This document shows positions 26,271-35,404 of a DNA stretch of 64,000 bases, one piece after another; the first letter of the stretch is position 1, and every line of letters starts with the position of its first letter. This stretch comes from Chloroflexota bacterium (GTDB taxonomy: Bacteria; Chloroflexota; Anaerolineae; Anaerolineales; Villigracilaceae): assembly GCA_016234555.1 (NCBI GenBank), contig JACRBJ010000058.1:1-64000 (forward strand). The letters are read 5' to 3'. The notes beneath the pieces were generated by a model. The model made no database searches. It saw nothing but the letters and a program-made list of their open reading frames with translations, and was not told where the DNA came from. Both the position numbers and the translations under genes were made by a program.

Positions 26271-27302
26271 ATGACCATGAAAATCGTAATCCCGATGGCA
26301 GGCTGGGGGACGCGCATGCGCCCGCACACCTGGAGCAAGCCCAAACCGCTGGTGAGCGTGGCGGGCAAGACCTCGCTCGAACACCTGCTCGACATGTTTA
26401 AAACTTTACCGGACCCCGAAAACACGGAATATATTTTTATCCTTGGTCCCTATCTCGGCGAGACGCAAATCCCGCCCTTCATCAAGGCGAATTATCCAAA
26501 GCTCAAAGCGCGCTTCGTGGTACAGCATGAGATGAAGGGACAATCGCACGCGGTGGCGCTGGCGCGCGAATATCTGACCGGACCGATGATTATGTGCTTC
26601 TCGGATACCCTGATGGAAACGGACTTTTCCTTCCTCAAGGATGAGACATCGGACGGTGTGGCTTGGGTGATGCCTGTTGACGATCCACGCCGCTTCGGGG
26701 TGGCTGAAACCGGCGCGGACGGCTGGGTGACACGTTTTATCGAAAAGCCGCAAAGCCTGGATAACAACCAGGTGGTCGTCGGCTGTTACTACTTCAAGAG
26801 CGCCGAACAACTGCTCGCCGCCATCGACGACCAGATGAAGCGCGGCGTGATGTTGAAGAACGAATACTTCATGACCGACGCCATCTCCATCATGATCGAA
26901 AGCGGGGCGAAGGTCCGCACCAACAAGATCAGCACCTGGCTGGATACGGGAACCATCGAAGCCACGCTGGAGACCAACCGCATCCTGCTCGACCGCGGGG
27001 CGGATAATTCGTCCGAAGCAGCGACCAGACCCACGGTCAAGATCGAGCCGCCGGTCTTCATCCACCCGTCAGCCAAAGTCGAGGCGGCGGTCATCGGACC
27101 CTACGTCTCCATCGGCGCAAACTGCTACGTGAATTCGGCTGTCATCTCGGACAGCATCGTCGAGGATGGCACGGAACTCGTCCGCACGTCGCTCACCCAC
27201 TCGCTGATCGGGCGCAACTGTCGCGTGGAAGGACAGACGAACAAGGAACAGCCGTCCTCACTCAACATCGGCGACAATAGCAGCGTCGTCGTCAGCTCAT
27301 AA
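26271..27302 (+). CDS. Sugar-1-phosphate nucleotidyltransferase with hexapeptide C-terminus
   Basis: The N-terminal nucleotidyltransferase begins MTMKIVIPMAGWGTRMRPHT with the GxGTRxxP loop and KPLV. Later motifs are QSHAVALAREY, FSDTLMETDFS, WVMPVDDPRRFGV and VTRFIEKPQS, with sugar recognition at WLDTGTIEATLETNR. Residues from about 265 form hexapeptide turns (VFIHPSAKVEAAVIGPYVSIG). It probably makes an activated sugar such as dTDP- or UDP-glucose. The ATG at 26271 follows a GGAG site and starts directly at the conserved fold. The upstream start at 26217 adds an unrelated basic tail. Confidence 0.88.
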   Translation: MTMKIVIPMAGWGTRMRPHTWSKPKPLVSVAGKTSLEHLLDMFKTLPDPENTEYIFILGPYLGETQIPPFIKANYPKLKARFVVQHEMKGQSHAVALAREYLTGPMIMCFSDTLMETDFSFLKDETSDGVAWVMPVDDPRRFGVAETGADGWVTRFIEKPQSLDNNQVVVGCYYFKSAEQLLAAIDDQMKRGVMLKNEYFMTDAISIMIESGAKVRTNKISTWLDTGTIEATLETNRILLDRGADNSSEAATRPTVKIEPPVFIHPSAKVEAAVIGPYVSIGANCYVNSAVISDSIVEDGTELVRTSLTHSLIGRNCRVEGQTNKEQPSSLNIGDNSSVVVSS

Positions 27303-27304
27303 TC

Positions 27305-27514
27305 ATGGAAATCGTCGAGTGCCGCTCCGACACGGAGTACGCCGAGAGACCGCTTTCCCTGCTTTGGGAGGGAAGCCGCCACGAGATCGCTGAAATTTTT
27401 GCCCGTTGGCGTGGACCCGGTGAAAAGGGATTCCGTGTGAAGACGGTGAACGGCATGGCTTTTGAGATCACGTACCAGGAAGTTTCAGACGACTGGCACG
27501 TCCAACCCCTGTAG
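27305..27514 (+). CDS. Small conserved-looking protein of unknown function
   Basis: The 69-residue protein (MEIVECRSDTEYAERPLSLL...) starts two bases after the nucleotidyltransferase stop and ends 12 before the aminotransferase start. Its composition is mixed and soluble, with two Trp-rich motifs (LLWEGSRHEIAEIF, DDWHVQPL). The tight spacing and a GGAAATC site support a real gene. It resembles no family I can name. Confidence 0.6.
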   Translation: MEIVECRSDTEYAERPLSLLWEGSRHEIAEIFARWRGPGEKGFRVKTVNGMAFEITYQEVSDDWHVQPL

Positions 27515-27526
27515 GAGAGAAACAAA

Positions 27527-28687
27527 ATGGAACAAAGACTTTCAAATCGCGTGGCGAATTTGAAGCCAAGCGGCATTCGCAAGTTTTTCGACATTGTGGC
27601 GACGATGAAGGATGTCATCTCGCTGGGCATCGGCGAGCCTGATTTCACCACCCCCAAGCCAATCCTCGATGCGGGCATTCAGTCGTTGGGACACGGCGAG
27701 ACGCACTACACCTCCAACAGCGGCAAGATTGAACTGCGTCAGGGAATCGTGGACAACCTGCAAAAACTGTACAATGTGAAATACGATCCCTCTGAAGTGC
27801 TGGCAACCGTCGGCGTTTCGGAGGCGTTGTACCTGGCGTTCACCGCCCTGCTCGAACCCGGCGACGGGGTCATCATCCCGACACCTTGTTTCGTCGCCTA
27901 TCAAGCCGAGGTGATTCTGGCGGGCGGCGTTCCAGTGGAAATCCCCTCGCGCATCGAAAACGATTTTGCCGTCGACCCCGATGATATCCGCAAAGCCATC
28001 ACCCCGCGCACGAAGGTCATCTTCATTGGTTACCCATCCAACCCAACGGGCGCGGTTGCCCCGCGTGAGGTGATGCTGGAGATTGGGAAGATTGCCGAAG
28101 AACACAATCTGATCGTTGTCTCGGACGAAATCTATGACCGCCTTGTCTATGACTTCGAGCATGTCTGTTTCCCCGCTCTGAGCGACAGCCTGCGCGAGCG
28201 GACGGTTTTGCTCGGCGGCTTCTCGAAAGCCTATGCCATGACCGGCTGGCGCATCGGTTATGCCTGCGCCCCGAAGGATATTTTGCAGGGAATGCTGCGC
28301 GTGCATCAGTACACCATCATGTCCGCGCCGACGACTGCTCAGGATGCGGCGACCGAAGCCTTGAAGACGGGCGAGCCGCACGTGATGGAAATGGTGACCG
28401 AATACAACCGCCGCCGCAGGTTAATCGTGGACGGTTTCAACAAACTCGGACTGACGACCTTCGAGCCGCGCGGCGCGTTCTACACCTTCCCGAACATCCG
28501 CGCCTCCGGCATGGACGAGGAGGAGTTCGCCGAGAAGTTATTGAAAGAGGAAAGCGTGGCGGTCGTGCCGGGCAGCGCCTTCGGTCCCGGCGGAGAGGGT
28601 TTTGTCCGCGCGTGTTATGCCACCGAGTACAGCAAGATCGAGGAAGCCCTGCGCCGCATGGAACGGTTTATGAGCAGGCACGGGTAA
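27527..28687 (+). CDS. PLP-dependent aminotransferase, class I/II
   Basis: Residues show the fold-type I layout: LGIGEPDFTTPKPILDA, GETHYTSNSGKIELR, GVSEALYLAF, IFIGYPSNPTGAV (Asn-Pro cofactor loop), VVSDEIYDRLVYD and the Schiff-base lysine in LLGGFSKAYAMTGWRIGY. The C-terminal Arg region is EGFVRACYAT. It resembles archaeal-type aspartate/alanine or aromatic aminotransferases. The exact substrate is not decided. The RBS GGAGAG lies before the ATG. It is the third gene of a tight plus-strand run. Confidence 0.92.
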   Translation: MEQRLSNRVANLKPSGIRKFFDIVATMKDVISLGIGEPDFTTPKPILDAGIQSLGHGETHYTSNSGKIELRQGIVDNLQKLYNVKYDPSEVLATVGVSEALYLAFTALLEPGDGVIIPTPCFVAYQAEVILAGGVPVEIPSRIENDFAVDPDDIRKAITPRTKVIFIGYPSNPTGAVAPREVMLEIGKIAEEHNLIVVSDEIYDRLVYDFEHVCFPALSDSLRERTVLLGGFSKAYAMTGWRIGYACAPKDILQGMLRVHQYTIMSAPTTAQDAATEALKTGEPHVMEMVTEYNRRRRLIVDGFNKLGLTTFEPRGAFYTFPNIRASGMDEEEFAEKLLKEESVAVVPGSAFGPGGEGFVRACYATEYSKIEEALRRMERFMSRHG

Positions 28688-28818
28688 TTGGCAGATTGGT
28701 AATTGGGTAATGGAAGGAGCGGGTGTCGCGCGAAGCGGTCCCTGCTCCTTTTTGATTTCCGTAAAAAGCAATGGACTATAATTCCACGCAGCATTTCCTC
28801 CAACACAAAGGAATCTTT

Positions 28819-30300
28819 ATGGAACAGACCATCTCGGAACTCCAGCAGAAAATGTCCACAGGTGAGTTGACTTCGCTGCAAATCACAGAATCATATTTGG
28901 AACGAATCAGTGACCTTGACCGTGAGGTTAACTCCGTCATCGAGGTCAACCCGGAAGCGCAAAGTATCGCGGCGGGACTCGACGCCGAGAGAGCGGGAGG
29001 CAGGGTGCGAGGTCCGCTGCATGGGATTCCGATTCTTATCAAGGATAACATCGACACCCACGACAAGATGCAGACCACCGCAGGGTCGCTGGCGCTGGAG
29101 GGGAACATTGCTGCGCGGGATGCGTTCCTCGTCAAACAGTTGCGGAAGGCGGGGGCGGTCATCCTCGGCAAAACCAACCTCAGCGAGTGGGCGAACTTTC
29201 GCGGCAAACGCTCGGTCAGCGGATGGTCGTCACGCGGCGGGTTGACTCGCAATCCCTACGCGCTGGATCGCTCTGCATGTGGATCATCTTCGGGGTCAGG
29301 AGCAGCCGTCGCTGCAGACTTTTGCGCCGCCGCCGTCGGCACCGAAACCGACGGGTCGATCATCTGTCCATCGCAGACCAATGGCATCGTGGGGATCAAA
29401 CCAACGCTGGGACTGATCAGCCGCAGCGGAATCATCCCCATCGCCCACAGTCAGGATACGGCGGGACCGATGGCGCGTACCGTCGCCGATGCGGCAATCC
29501 TGCTCGGCGCAATGACCGGCATGGACAAAGCCGACTCCGCCACGTCAGCCAGTGCAAAGCGGGCGTTGAAGGATTACACCAGGTTCCTCGACAAGGACGG
29601 TTTGAAGGGCGCGCGCATCGGCATTGCCCGCAACATGTGCGGCACAGACCAGCGCATCCTTGCGCTTTTCAATCAAAGCATCGTCGCGATGAAGAGCCTC
29701 GGCGCGGTGATCATTGACCCTGCAAACCTGCCGAACTTCGATAAATTCGGCAAGACCGAAATGGAAGTCCTGCACTACGAATTCAAGGTGGATTTGAACA
29801 AGTACCTCGCGGGCGCGAACGGACGGGTCAGGTCGATGGCGGATGTCATCAAGTTCAATGAAGAAAACAAGGAGCGGGTGATGCCCTACTTCGGGCAGGA
29901 GCACATGCTGACCGCGCAAGAAAAAGGCGGTCTGCGTGAGAAGGCATACCGCGAAGCGCTGGTGAAGAATCACCTACTGACTCGCAAGAACGGCATCGAT
30001 GCCGCGATGAAAAAACACAAGCTCGACGCGCTGATCGTCCCCTCCGGCGGACCTGCCTGGATGATCGACCTCGCCAACGGCGACGCCATCAACTGGGATA
30101 TGGAAAGCACGTCGCCGGCGGCGGTGGCGGGCTATCCTCACATCACCGTGCCGATGGGATATATCTTCGGCTTGCCCGTGGGACTTTCCTTCTTCGCCAA
30201 AGCCTGGAGCGAACCGACCCTCATCAAGCTCGCCTACGCCTTCGAGCAGGCGACGAAGGCTCGAGTCGCGCCGAGGTTTTTGAAGACTGCGGAGTTGTAA
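28819..30300 (+). CDS. Amidase signature family hydrolase
   Basis: The Ser-cisSer-Lys triad is visible as IKDNIDTHDKMQTTAGS (catalytic Lys) and CGSSSGSGAAVAADF (Gly-Ser-rich signature), followed by AVGTETDGSIICPSQTNGIVGIKPTLG. Most of the fold is present over 493 residues. Similarity to peptide amidases and glutamyl-tRNA amidotransferase A is clear; the adjacent genes do not suggest GatB/C, so it is probably a stand-alone amidase. The ATG at 28819 follows AAAGGA; the earlier ATG at 28771 adds an unlikely tail. Confidence 0.9.
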   Translation: MEQTISELQQKMSTGELTSLQITESYLERISDLDREVNSVIEVNPEAQSIAAGLDAERAGGRVRGPLHGIPILIKDNIDTHDKMQTTAGSLALEGNIAARDAFLVKQLRKAGAVILGKTNLSEWANFRGKRSVSGWSSRGGLTRNPYALDRSACGSSSGSGAAVAADFCAAAVGTETDGSIICPSQTNGIVGIKPTLGLISRSGIIPIAHSQDTAGPMARTVADAAILLGAMTGMDKADSATSASAKRALKDYTRFLDKDGLKGARIGIARNMCGTDQRILALFNQSIVAMKSLGAVIIDPANLPNFDKFGKTEMEVLHYEFKVDLNKYLAGANGRVRSMADVIKFNEENKERVMPYFGQEHMLTAQEKGGLREKAYREALVKNHLLTRKNGIDAAMKKHKLDALIVPSGGPAWMIDLANGDAINWDMESTSPAAVAGYPHITVPMGYIFGLPVGLSFFAKAWSEPTLIKLAYAFEQATKARVAPRFLKTAEL

Positions 30301-30379
30301 AACTCTCATCTGTTCTTTAATATCCGCTCAGGTTCCACTTATCCCACCGCATATAATGATGTTTAACATTCTCCCTATG

Positions 30380-30420
30380 AAACCGCCGTCGACTTGGGCA
30401 AGTCGACGGCGGTTTCGTTT
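30380..30420 (+). terminator. Strong hairpin terminator after amidase
   Basis: AAACCGCCGTCGACT (from 30380) pairs perfectly with AGTCGACGGCGGTTT (to 30415) around TGGGCA, followed by CGTTTT. It ends the plus-strand run of Nudix to amidase. The stem includes a SalI-like GTCGAC centre in each arm. Confidence 0.78.
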
Positions 30421-30517
30421 TATCCCTGTATCGCCCTGTTGGAGGATTCAACCACCGATGGAGCAACTGTCCCATCGGCAGGAATGTGCTGTCTCAACGA
30501 CTAAGAGGGGGACCCGA

Positions 30518-31216
30518 TCAGGCTACAGGGGACACGTAATCGGACGGCAGGCGATAGCCCAATAATTTCGATTTCAAGTAATGTTTTTCGTTCACTTCGC
30601 CAATATCTGTATCGGCGTGTTCCTGGTTTCCGCTGAGGACCTTGATATAGGTCGCCGTCGAAGTAACCGTTTCACCCACATAAAACCCGACATGACCTCC
30701 CCCATTTTCCCGCAGAAAGATCACAAGACAGCCCTTTACAGGCTTGGAAATGGACTGTCCCCATCTCAGCCACGAGGTGGACAAGGCAGATTTGGTGCCG
30801 GTATAACCGGCTTTTTCCACACACCAGTTAACGAACGCCGAGCACCATGGGGTCTCGTCCCGCGAACGCCAGGTGGGGCCAATGTTCGTAACCGAGTTCA
30901 GGTATTCCAACACGCGCGGATTGTTCTCTGAGCCTGGAATCTCGATGACCCCTTTCTCCGCTTCCGCAATCGGCATCCACGGAAAGCTCTCGCCGGAACC
31001 GGGCAGTGGGATGAGCTTTTCCAGGTATTTCTTCGACGACCATCCCTGCAATCCCGCGGTTTTATGTTGAATCCAGTTACCGTCGGAGGATATATCCAGT
31101 TTCTCGACACGCTGATTTTTGGTCAAACAACCCACAATCTTCGAAGTGTTCGAAGGCATTTCGCGGACATTTAACGCGGCGGTGGTCACCCGGTATTTTT
31201 CAGAATTATCTGTCAT
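30518..31216 (-). CDS. SH3 plus CHAP-like cell-wall peptidase (TIGR02594-like)
   Basis: Residues 5-65 form a bacterial SH3 domain (YRVTTAALNVREMPSNTSKIVG). The rest is a cysteine peptidase-like fold: TPWCSAFVNWCVEKAGY carries the probable Cys, GGGHVGFYVGE the His. This fits the TIGR02594 group that acts on peptidoglycan peptides. No signal peptide is seen, so export may be by lysis or another route. The start at 31216 (MTDNSEKYRV) is preferred to 31246 because it follows an AAAGGG site. It is convergent with the amidase gene through a terminator. Confidence 0.82.
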   Translation of the reverse strand: MTDNSEKYRVTTAALNVREMPSNTSKIVGCLTKNQRVEKLDISSDGNWIQHKTAGLQGWSSKKYLEKLIPLPGSGESFPWMPIAEAEKGVIEIPGSENNPRVLEYLNSVTNIGPTWRSRDETPWCSAFVNWCVEKAGYTGTKSALSTSWLRWGQSISKPVKGCLVIFLRENGGGHVGFYVGETVTSTATYIKVLSGNQEHADTDIGEVNEKHYLKSKLLGYRLPSDYVSPVA

Positions 31217-31449
31217 GGTTTTACCCTTTTGATCTGGTTGTCTCAAGAATAACGCAGACAGGGCACAGACGCAATCTCATAAGTATGTGTTAAGACATGC
31301 AGAAAACTGGGCGCTTTCCTCCCCCAGGAATTGACCATTTCCGGGAGCCGGTGTCGACGGCAACTAAATTCAAAATTTTAGAGGTCTTGCATCTGACAGC
31401 ATTTGTGGTTAAATACCCGCAGACAAAAATCCACATTCAGGAACAGACC

Positions 31450-32187
31450 ATGCAAATTCTCGGAATTGACGTAGGCGGATCGGGCATCAAGGGCGCGCCC
31501 GTGAACATCGAAACAGGCGAGCTTCTCGCGGAGCGGATTCGTATCAAGACCCCCGCCAAAGCCGAACCCGAACCCGTTGCCGAGGTGGTGAAGCAGATCG
31601 CCCAATCCTTTCGCTGGGACGGTCCCATCGGCATCGGTTTCCCCGCTCCCATCAAGGCAGGCGTGACCACGATGGCAGCCAACGTCTCGGAAAAGTGGAT
31701 CGGCATCAACGCGGACGCGCTCTTCACCAAAATCACCGGCTGTGACTGCACCCTCGTCAACGATGCGGACGCGGCGGGACTGGCGGAAATGGTCTTCGGC
31801 GCGGGACGCGGCCAGCCCGGCACGGTCATCATGCTGACCCTGGGAACGGGCATCGGTACCGCCATCTTCCACCGCGGACATCTGCTCCCCAACACCGAGT
31901 TTGGTCATCTGGAGATCGACGGCGAGGACGCCGAATTCCGCGCTTCGGATGCAGCCCGTCAGCGCGAAGACCTTTCGTGGAAGAAGTACGCCAAACGCCT
32001 GAACAAATATTTGAAGCGCATGGAAAAACTCTTCTGGCCCGACCTGTTCATCGTCGGCGGCGGAATCAGCAAGGAGCACGAAAAATTCCTGCCCCTGCTG
32101 ACGATTGAAACACCCGTCATTCCCGCCCAGTTGCTAAATCAGGCGGGCATTGTCGGAGCGGCGCTGGCGGCAAGAAAAGGCATGTAG
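31450..32187 (+). CDS. ppgK: Polyphosphate glucokinase (ROK family)
   Basis: The enzyme phosphorylates glucose using polyphosphate or ATP. The 245-residue protein has [15 protein letters not shown] (phosphate loop), [53 protein letters not shown] and [12 protein letters not shown]. The set and length match polyphosphate glucokinases more than ordinary ROK sugar kinases. The ATG at 31450 starts at the phosphate loop; the in-frame Met 153 bases upstream adds a long unrelated tail. Confidence 0.88.
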   Translation: MQILGIDVGGSGIKGAPVNIETGELLAERIRIKTPAKAEPEPVAEVVKQIAQSFRWDGPIGIGFPAPIKAGVTTMAANVSEKWIGINADALFTKITGCDCTLVNDADAAGLAEMVFGAGRGQPGTVIMLTLGTGIGTAIFHRGHLLPNTEFGHLEIDGEDAEFRASDAARQREDLSWKKYAKRLNKYLKRMEKLFWPDLFIVGGGISKEHEKFLPLLTIETPVIPAQLLNQAGIVGAALAARKGM

Positions 32188-32193
32188 AATCAA

Positions 32194-32229
32194 AAAAACT
32201 CCCCGAGACTTTCATCCCGGGGAGTTTTT
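32194..32229. terminator. Bidirectional terminator between ppgK and cspA
   Basis: AAAAACTCCCCG pairs with CGGGGAGTTTTT across a 12-base loop. The T-tracts on both strands make it suitable for convergent genes. It lies 6 bases after ppgK and 14 before the end of cspA. Confidence 0.88.
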
Positions 32230-32243
32230 GTATTCAGTCTAAT

Positions 32244-32456
32244 TTAGCTGAGGACAACTACGTTAGTAGCCTGCGGACCCTTTGGGCCTTTCTCAACGGT
32301 GAATTCGACTTTCTGACCTTCTTCAAGGTTTTTGAAACCGTCACCCTGGATCGCGGAGAAGTGGACAAAGACATCCGCGCCGCTTTCGCGGGCGAGAAAG
32401 CCGTAGCCCTTGCTTCCGTTAAACCATTTGACTGTTCCGAGAATACGTTCTGACAT
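32244..32456 (-). CDS. cspA: Cold shock protein (CspA family)
   Basis: The 70-residue protein has RNP1 SKGYGFLAR and RNP2 DVFVHFSAI, with [11 protein letters not shown] at the N-terminus, which define the OB-fold cold shock domain. It acts as an RNA chaperone. It follows the DEAD-box helicase gene on the same strand at about 190 bases, with a terminator-like hairpin and a ribosome-site hairpin between, which suggests control by RNA structure. Confidence 0.95.
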   Translation of the reverse strand: MSERILGTVKWFNGSKGYGFLARESGADVFVHFSAIQGDGFKNLEEGQKVEFTVEKGPKGPQATNVVVLS

Positions 32457-32459
32457 TGT

Positions 32460-32475
32460 TTGCCTCCTTAGGCAA
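32460..32475 (-). promoter_or_regulatory. Hairpin enclosing the cspA ribosome binding site
   Basis: On the minus strand TTGCCTAAGGAGGCAA forms a 6-bp stem with loop AAGG. The AAGGAGG ribosome site is partly in the stem, four bases before the ATG. Such a fold could restrain translation. The fold is seen directly; a temperature effect is inference. Confidence 0.55.
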
Positions 32476-32514
32476 GAAAAAAAGTTTGGAGGACCCGGTT
32501 ACTTCGCCAGAACA

Positions 32515-32554
32515 GAAAAAACAAAACGGCTCATGGACTTTTACCCATGAGCCG
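32515..32554 (-). terminator. Terminator or attenuator between deaD and cspA
   Basis: A perfect 10-bp stem (CGGCTCATGG, 32527-32536 with 32545-32554) has an 8-base loop. On the minus strand it is followed by TTTTGTTTTTT. It would end the helicase transcript, but it lies only about 60 bases upstream of cspA, leaving little room for a separate promoter. It could be an attenuator relieved in the cold. Confidence 0.75.
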
Positions 32555-32647
32555 ATGGTCATACTTCCAAAGCGAACTACTGGTATCCGTACAATGGTGA
32601 TACTTTATCATGCGGATGGGGATATGTCAATGAAATAACCCCACCAA

Positions 32648-34309
32648 TTATCCTTTGACCACGCTGAACTTTTCCTTGCCGATCTTGTAGTTGCCGCTAT
32701 GCTTGATGACCTGGTCCACAAATTCCTCGGGCACATCCACAAAACTATATTTGTCCTCGATGCGAATCTTGCCGATGGTATAGCCGGGGATGTTGGCGTG
32801 GAAGGCGATCTGTCCCACGATATCGTTGGGACGGATGTTGTGCGCCTTGCCTTTGTTGATCTTCAAGCGGATCATGCCCTCCTCGTGCGAATCGCGGCGA
32901 CCAGGCTTCTGACCAAACTCACGCCTGCCGGCAGGCTTGCCGCCCTTCGAGTCGCGCCCAAAACCGCGCTCAGGTTTGCGGGAAAACTCCGGCTTCACTT
33001 CGGACACCTCGGCAATCGGACGCTGTTTCTCGTCCGCGCGGGCAATCTTGATCGCGGCGGCGGCAATGTTGAGCGGGTCATGCCCGGCTTCGATCAGTTC
33101 CTGCACCATTTCCAGTTCGCGTTTGAAACGTCCGCGCCCCAACCAGACCTTCAAGTTTTCAACGGTCTTCGATTCACGGTGACGGATGATCTCGGTGGTG
33201 GTCGGCAATTCCATCTTCGTGACCACCTGCTTGGTCAACGCTTCCACCTCGCGCATCCGACGCTTTTCACGCGGCGAAAGCAGGGTGATGGCAATGCCCG
33301 TCTTGCCGGCGCGTCCCGTGCGCCCAATGCGATGGACATACACTTCGGCATCGTCGGGTAGGTGATAGTTGAAGACGTGCGAAATATCGTCGATATCCAA
33401 ACCGCGCGCGGCGACATCGGTTGCAACCAACACCTTCAACTGATTGGCGCGGAAACGTCCCAGCACACGCTCGCGGGCATTCTGATCCAGGTCGCCGTGA
33501 ATAGCTTCGGCTGGGATTCCGCGCACGACGAGTTCATTGGCGAGGGTGCTGGTCTCGGCGCGCGTGCGGGCGAAGATCAACGCGCTGTGAATTGGTTCGA
33601 TCTCGAAGAGACGGGTCAGCGCATTGGTCTTGTCGTTCTCGTGGACGAGGTAATAACGCTGCTCGGTGGTGGAAAGGGTGAGCGTGCTCTTTTTGACGAT
33701 GACCGACTGCGGGTCGCGCATGAAGCCATCCGCCAGTTTGCGAATCCGCGCGGGCATGGTGGCGCTGAACAGGCAGGTCTGCCGTTCGGGCGGGGTCGTC
33801 GCCAGAATCTTTTCGACCTCCTCGATGAATCCCATGTTGAGCATTTCATCCGCCTCATCGAGGACGACCGTCCTGACCTCGCTCAGGTTGAGGACGCCGC
33901 GTTCGAGCAGATCGTTCAAACGTCCCGGCGTGCCCACGACGATGTCCACGCCGCGCCTAAGGCTGCTGATCTGCGGACTGTAGGGCTGTCCACCATAGAC
34001 GGCGAGGACGCGGGCGCGCAGGTGTTTGCCATACTCGACCATCGAGTCGGCAACCTGCAAGGCAAGCTCACGGGTGGGCGCGAGCACCAACGCCTGCGGA
34101 TGTTGCTGCGGTTTGAAATTTTGAAGAATGGGGAGGGCGAAGGCGGCGGTCTTGCCGGTGCCTGTCTGGGCCTGACCGATCACGTCCGCGCCGGTGAGCA
34201 TGAGCGGAATCATGCCCGATTGAATGGGGGTTGGCTCGGCATAGCCGAGTTCGGTGATCGCCTGCATGATCTCGTCACGCAGGTTGAGAGAAGAAAAATC
34301 GGTTGTCAT
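32648..34309 (-). CDS. deaD: DEAD-box RNA helicase with DbpA-type RNA-binding domain
   Basis: The 553-residue protein has the Q motif (GYAEPTPIQSGMIP), Walker A AQTGTGKTAAFALP, PTRELALQ, GTPGRLNDLL, DEAD (VLDEADEMLNMGF), SAT, ARGLDIDDISHVFNY and HRIGRTGRAGKTG. An RG/K-rich linker follows, then a DbpA-like RNA-binding fold (RLKINKGKAHNIRPNDIVG). This architecture is that of DeaD/CsdA cold-shock helicases that unwind rRNA and mRNA. cspA lies downstream on the same strand, consistent with a cold-response pair. Confidence 0.92.
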   Translation of the reverse strand: MTTDFSSLNLRDEIMQAITELGYAEPTPIQSGMIPLMLTGADVIGQAQTGTGKTAAFALPILQNFKPQQHPQALVLAPTRELALQVADSMVEYGKHLRARVLAVYGGQPYSPQISSLRRGVDIVVGTPGRLNDLLERGVLNLSEVRTVVLDEADEMLNMGFIEEVEKILATTPPERQTCLFSATMPARIRKLADGFMRDPQSVIVKKSTLTLSTTEQRYYLVHENDKTNALTRLFEIEPIHSALIFARTRAETSTLANELVVRGIPAEAIHGDLDQNARERVLGRFRANQLKVLVATDVAARGLDIDDISHVFNYHLPDDAEVYVHRIGRTGRAGKTGIAITLLSPREKRRMREVEALTKQVVTKMELPTTTEIIRHRESKTVENLKVWLGRGRFKRELEMVQELIEAGHDPLNIAAAAIKIARADEKQRPIAEVSEVKPEFSRKPERGFGRDSKGGKPAGRREFGQKPGRRDSHEEGMIRLKINKGKAHNIRPNDIVGQIAFHANIPGYTIGKIRIEDKYSFVDVPEEFVDQVIKHSGNYKIGKEKFSVVKG

Positions 34310-34323
34310 CTTATCCTTTTTAT

Positions 34324-34352
34324 TGTAGAGGCGAGGTGACCTCGCCCCTACA
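34324..34352. repeat. Palindrome GTAG-AGGCGAGG/CCTCGCCCCTAC
   Basis: TGTAGAGGCGAGG pairs with CCTCGCCCCTACA around TGA, with one mismatch. It lies upstream of the helicase start, with no T-tract. It looks like a member of a dispersed GC-rich palindrome family. Confidence 0.5.
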
Positions 34353-34432
34353 GTTTATGGAAACGTTTCGATGACTCCGCTTAACTTTCTTCCTGCCAAT
34401 CGAGTTTACCTTTTCAGGTCAACCCGCCCAAC

Positions 34433-34462
34433 AAAAAAGCCCGACCAAACTTCATCGGGCTT
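34433..34462 (-). terminator. Terminator of the DMT transporter gene
   Basis: AAGCCCGA/TCGGGCTT forms an 8-bp stem with a 10-base loop. On the minus strand it is followed by TTTTTTGTTGG. It lies about 80 bases after the stop of the DMT transporter gene. Confidence 0.82.
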
Positions 34463-34543
34463 GTAGTCCAGAGTGATCAAAACAACTTCCCAGAAAATTT
34501 ACTCTCCATCGAGAGCGGACGGGAGTTTACCACATTTTTTGGA

Positions 34544-35389
34544 TTAAACCGTCATCAAAACGATGGCGACGAACGCCGAGGCAACGCCAATCCACTGTCC
34601 GCGAGTGAGACGCTCGCGGAGGAAAATCCACGCCAGCATCACGGTCACGCCGGAGAAGAGGGAACTCAGCACCGAGGCAACGTCCAGCCGTCCAGCCTGT
34701 CCCGACAGGATGAAGAAGACATTTCCCGCAATGTCGAAAACGCCGTTGAGAATGAGGAGGGGCCAGGCGGACGTATCCCCCACCTTGAAAGAGGTTCGGC
34801 TGATGAGCATGTATACCCCAATCATGACTGTTCCCCCCGAACGGGATGCAATCATGGGCCAGATCCTTTCGCCTGTGTCAGTGGATTCATGCATCAGGAT
34901 GAAATACAAGCCAAAGCAAATCCCCGCCAGCATGGGCATCTTCAAATCCGAAAGATGTGAGAGGACATCCTTCACGCCACCTTCACTCTGCGAGACCAGC
35001 CAGACCGCAGCGAGGGCAAACCCAAACCCCAACAGGGTCGGCGCTTCGGGCAATCCCTCGCGGAACATGCCCACGATCACTGGCAGCATGGCGGCAAGCA
35101 GGGATGAGACCGGCGCAGAGATGCTCATCAAGCCCTTTGTCATGGCATGATACAAAAGCATCAGCCCAAATGTGCCAACCGCGCCCGCAATCAGGGCGGG
35201 GAGCCACACTTCAAAGCCCGGAAAAGTCTCCCGCCAAACACCGAGCATGATAAACAGGAGGAAAACGCCGACAACTTCGCTGTAAAAGACCGCGCGGTAT
35301 GCGCCCGTTTTACGGGAAGCCAATCCGCCGGTGAAATCCCCCGATCCCCAGCCAAGAGCAGCGCAAAGACCAAAAATTACAGGCAGCAT
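34544..35389 (-). CDS. EamA/DMT family membrane transporter
   Basis: The 281-residue protein has about ten hydrophobic helices arranged as two five-helix repeats. Start LPVIFGLCAALGWGSGDFTGGLASRKTG carries the first-helix motif of the EamA family. The end WIFLRERLTRGQWIGVASAFVAIVLMTV is typical. Such proteins export or exchange metabolites. The substrate cannot be read from sequence. It follows the TPR/PH-like gene by 15 bases. Confidence 0.88.
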   Translation of the reverse strand: MLPVIFGLCAALGWGSGDFTGGLASRKTGAYRAVFYSEVVGVFLLFIMLGVWRETFPGFEVWLPALIAGAVGTFGLMLLYHAMTKGLMSISAPVSSLLAAMLPVIVGMFREGLPEAPTLLGFGFALAAVWLVSQSEGGVKDVLSHLSDLKMPMLAGICFGLYFILMHESTDTGERIWPMIASRSGGTVMIGVYMLISRTSFKVGDTSAWPLLILNGVFDIAGNVFFILSGQAGRLDVASVLSSLFSGVTVMLAWIFLRERLTRGQWIGVASAFVAIVLMTV

Positions 35390-35404
35390 AACACCTTCCG
35401 TCTG

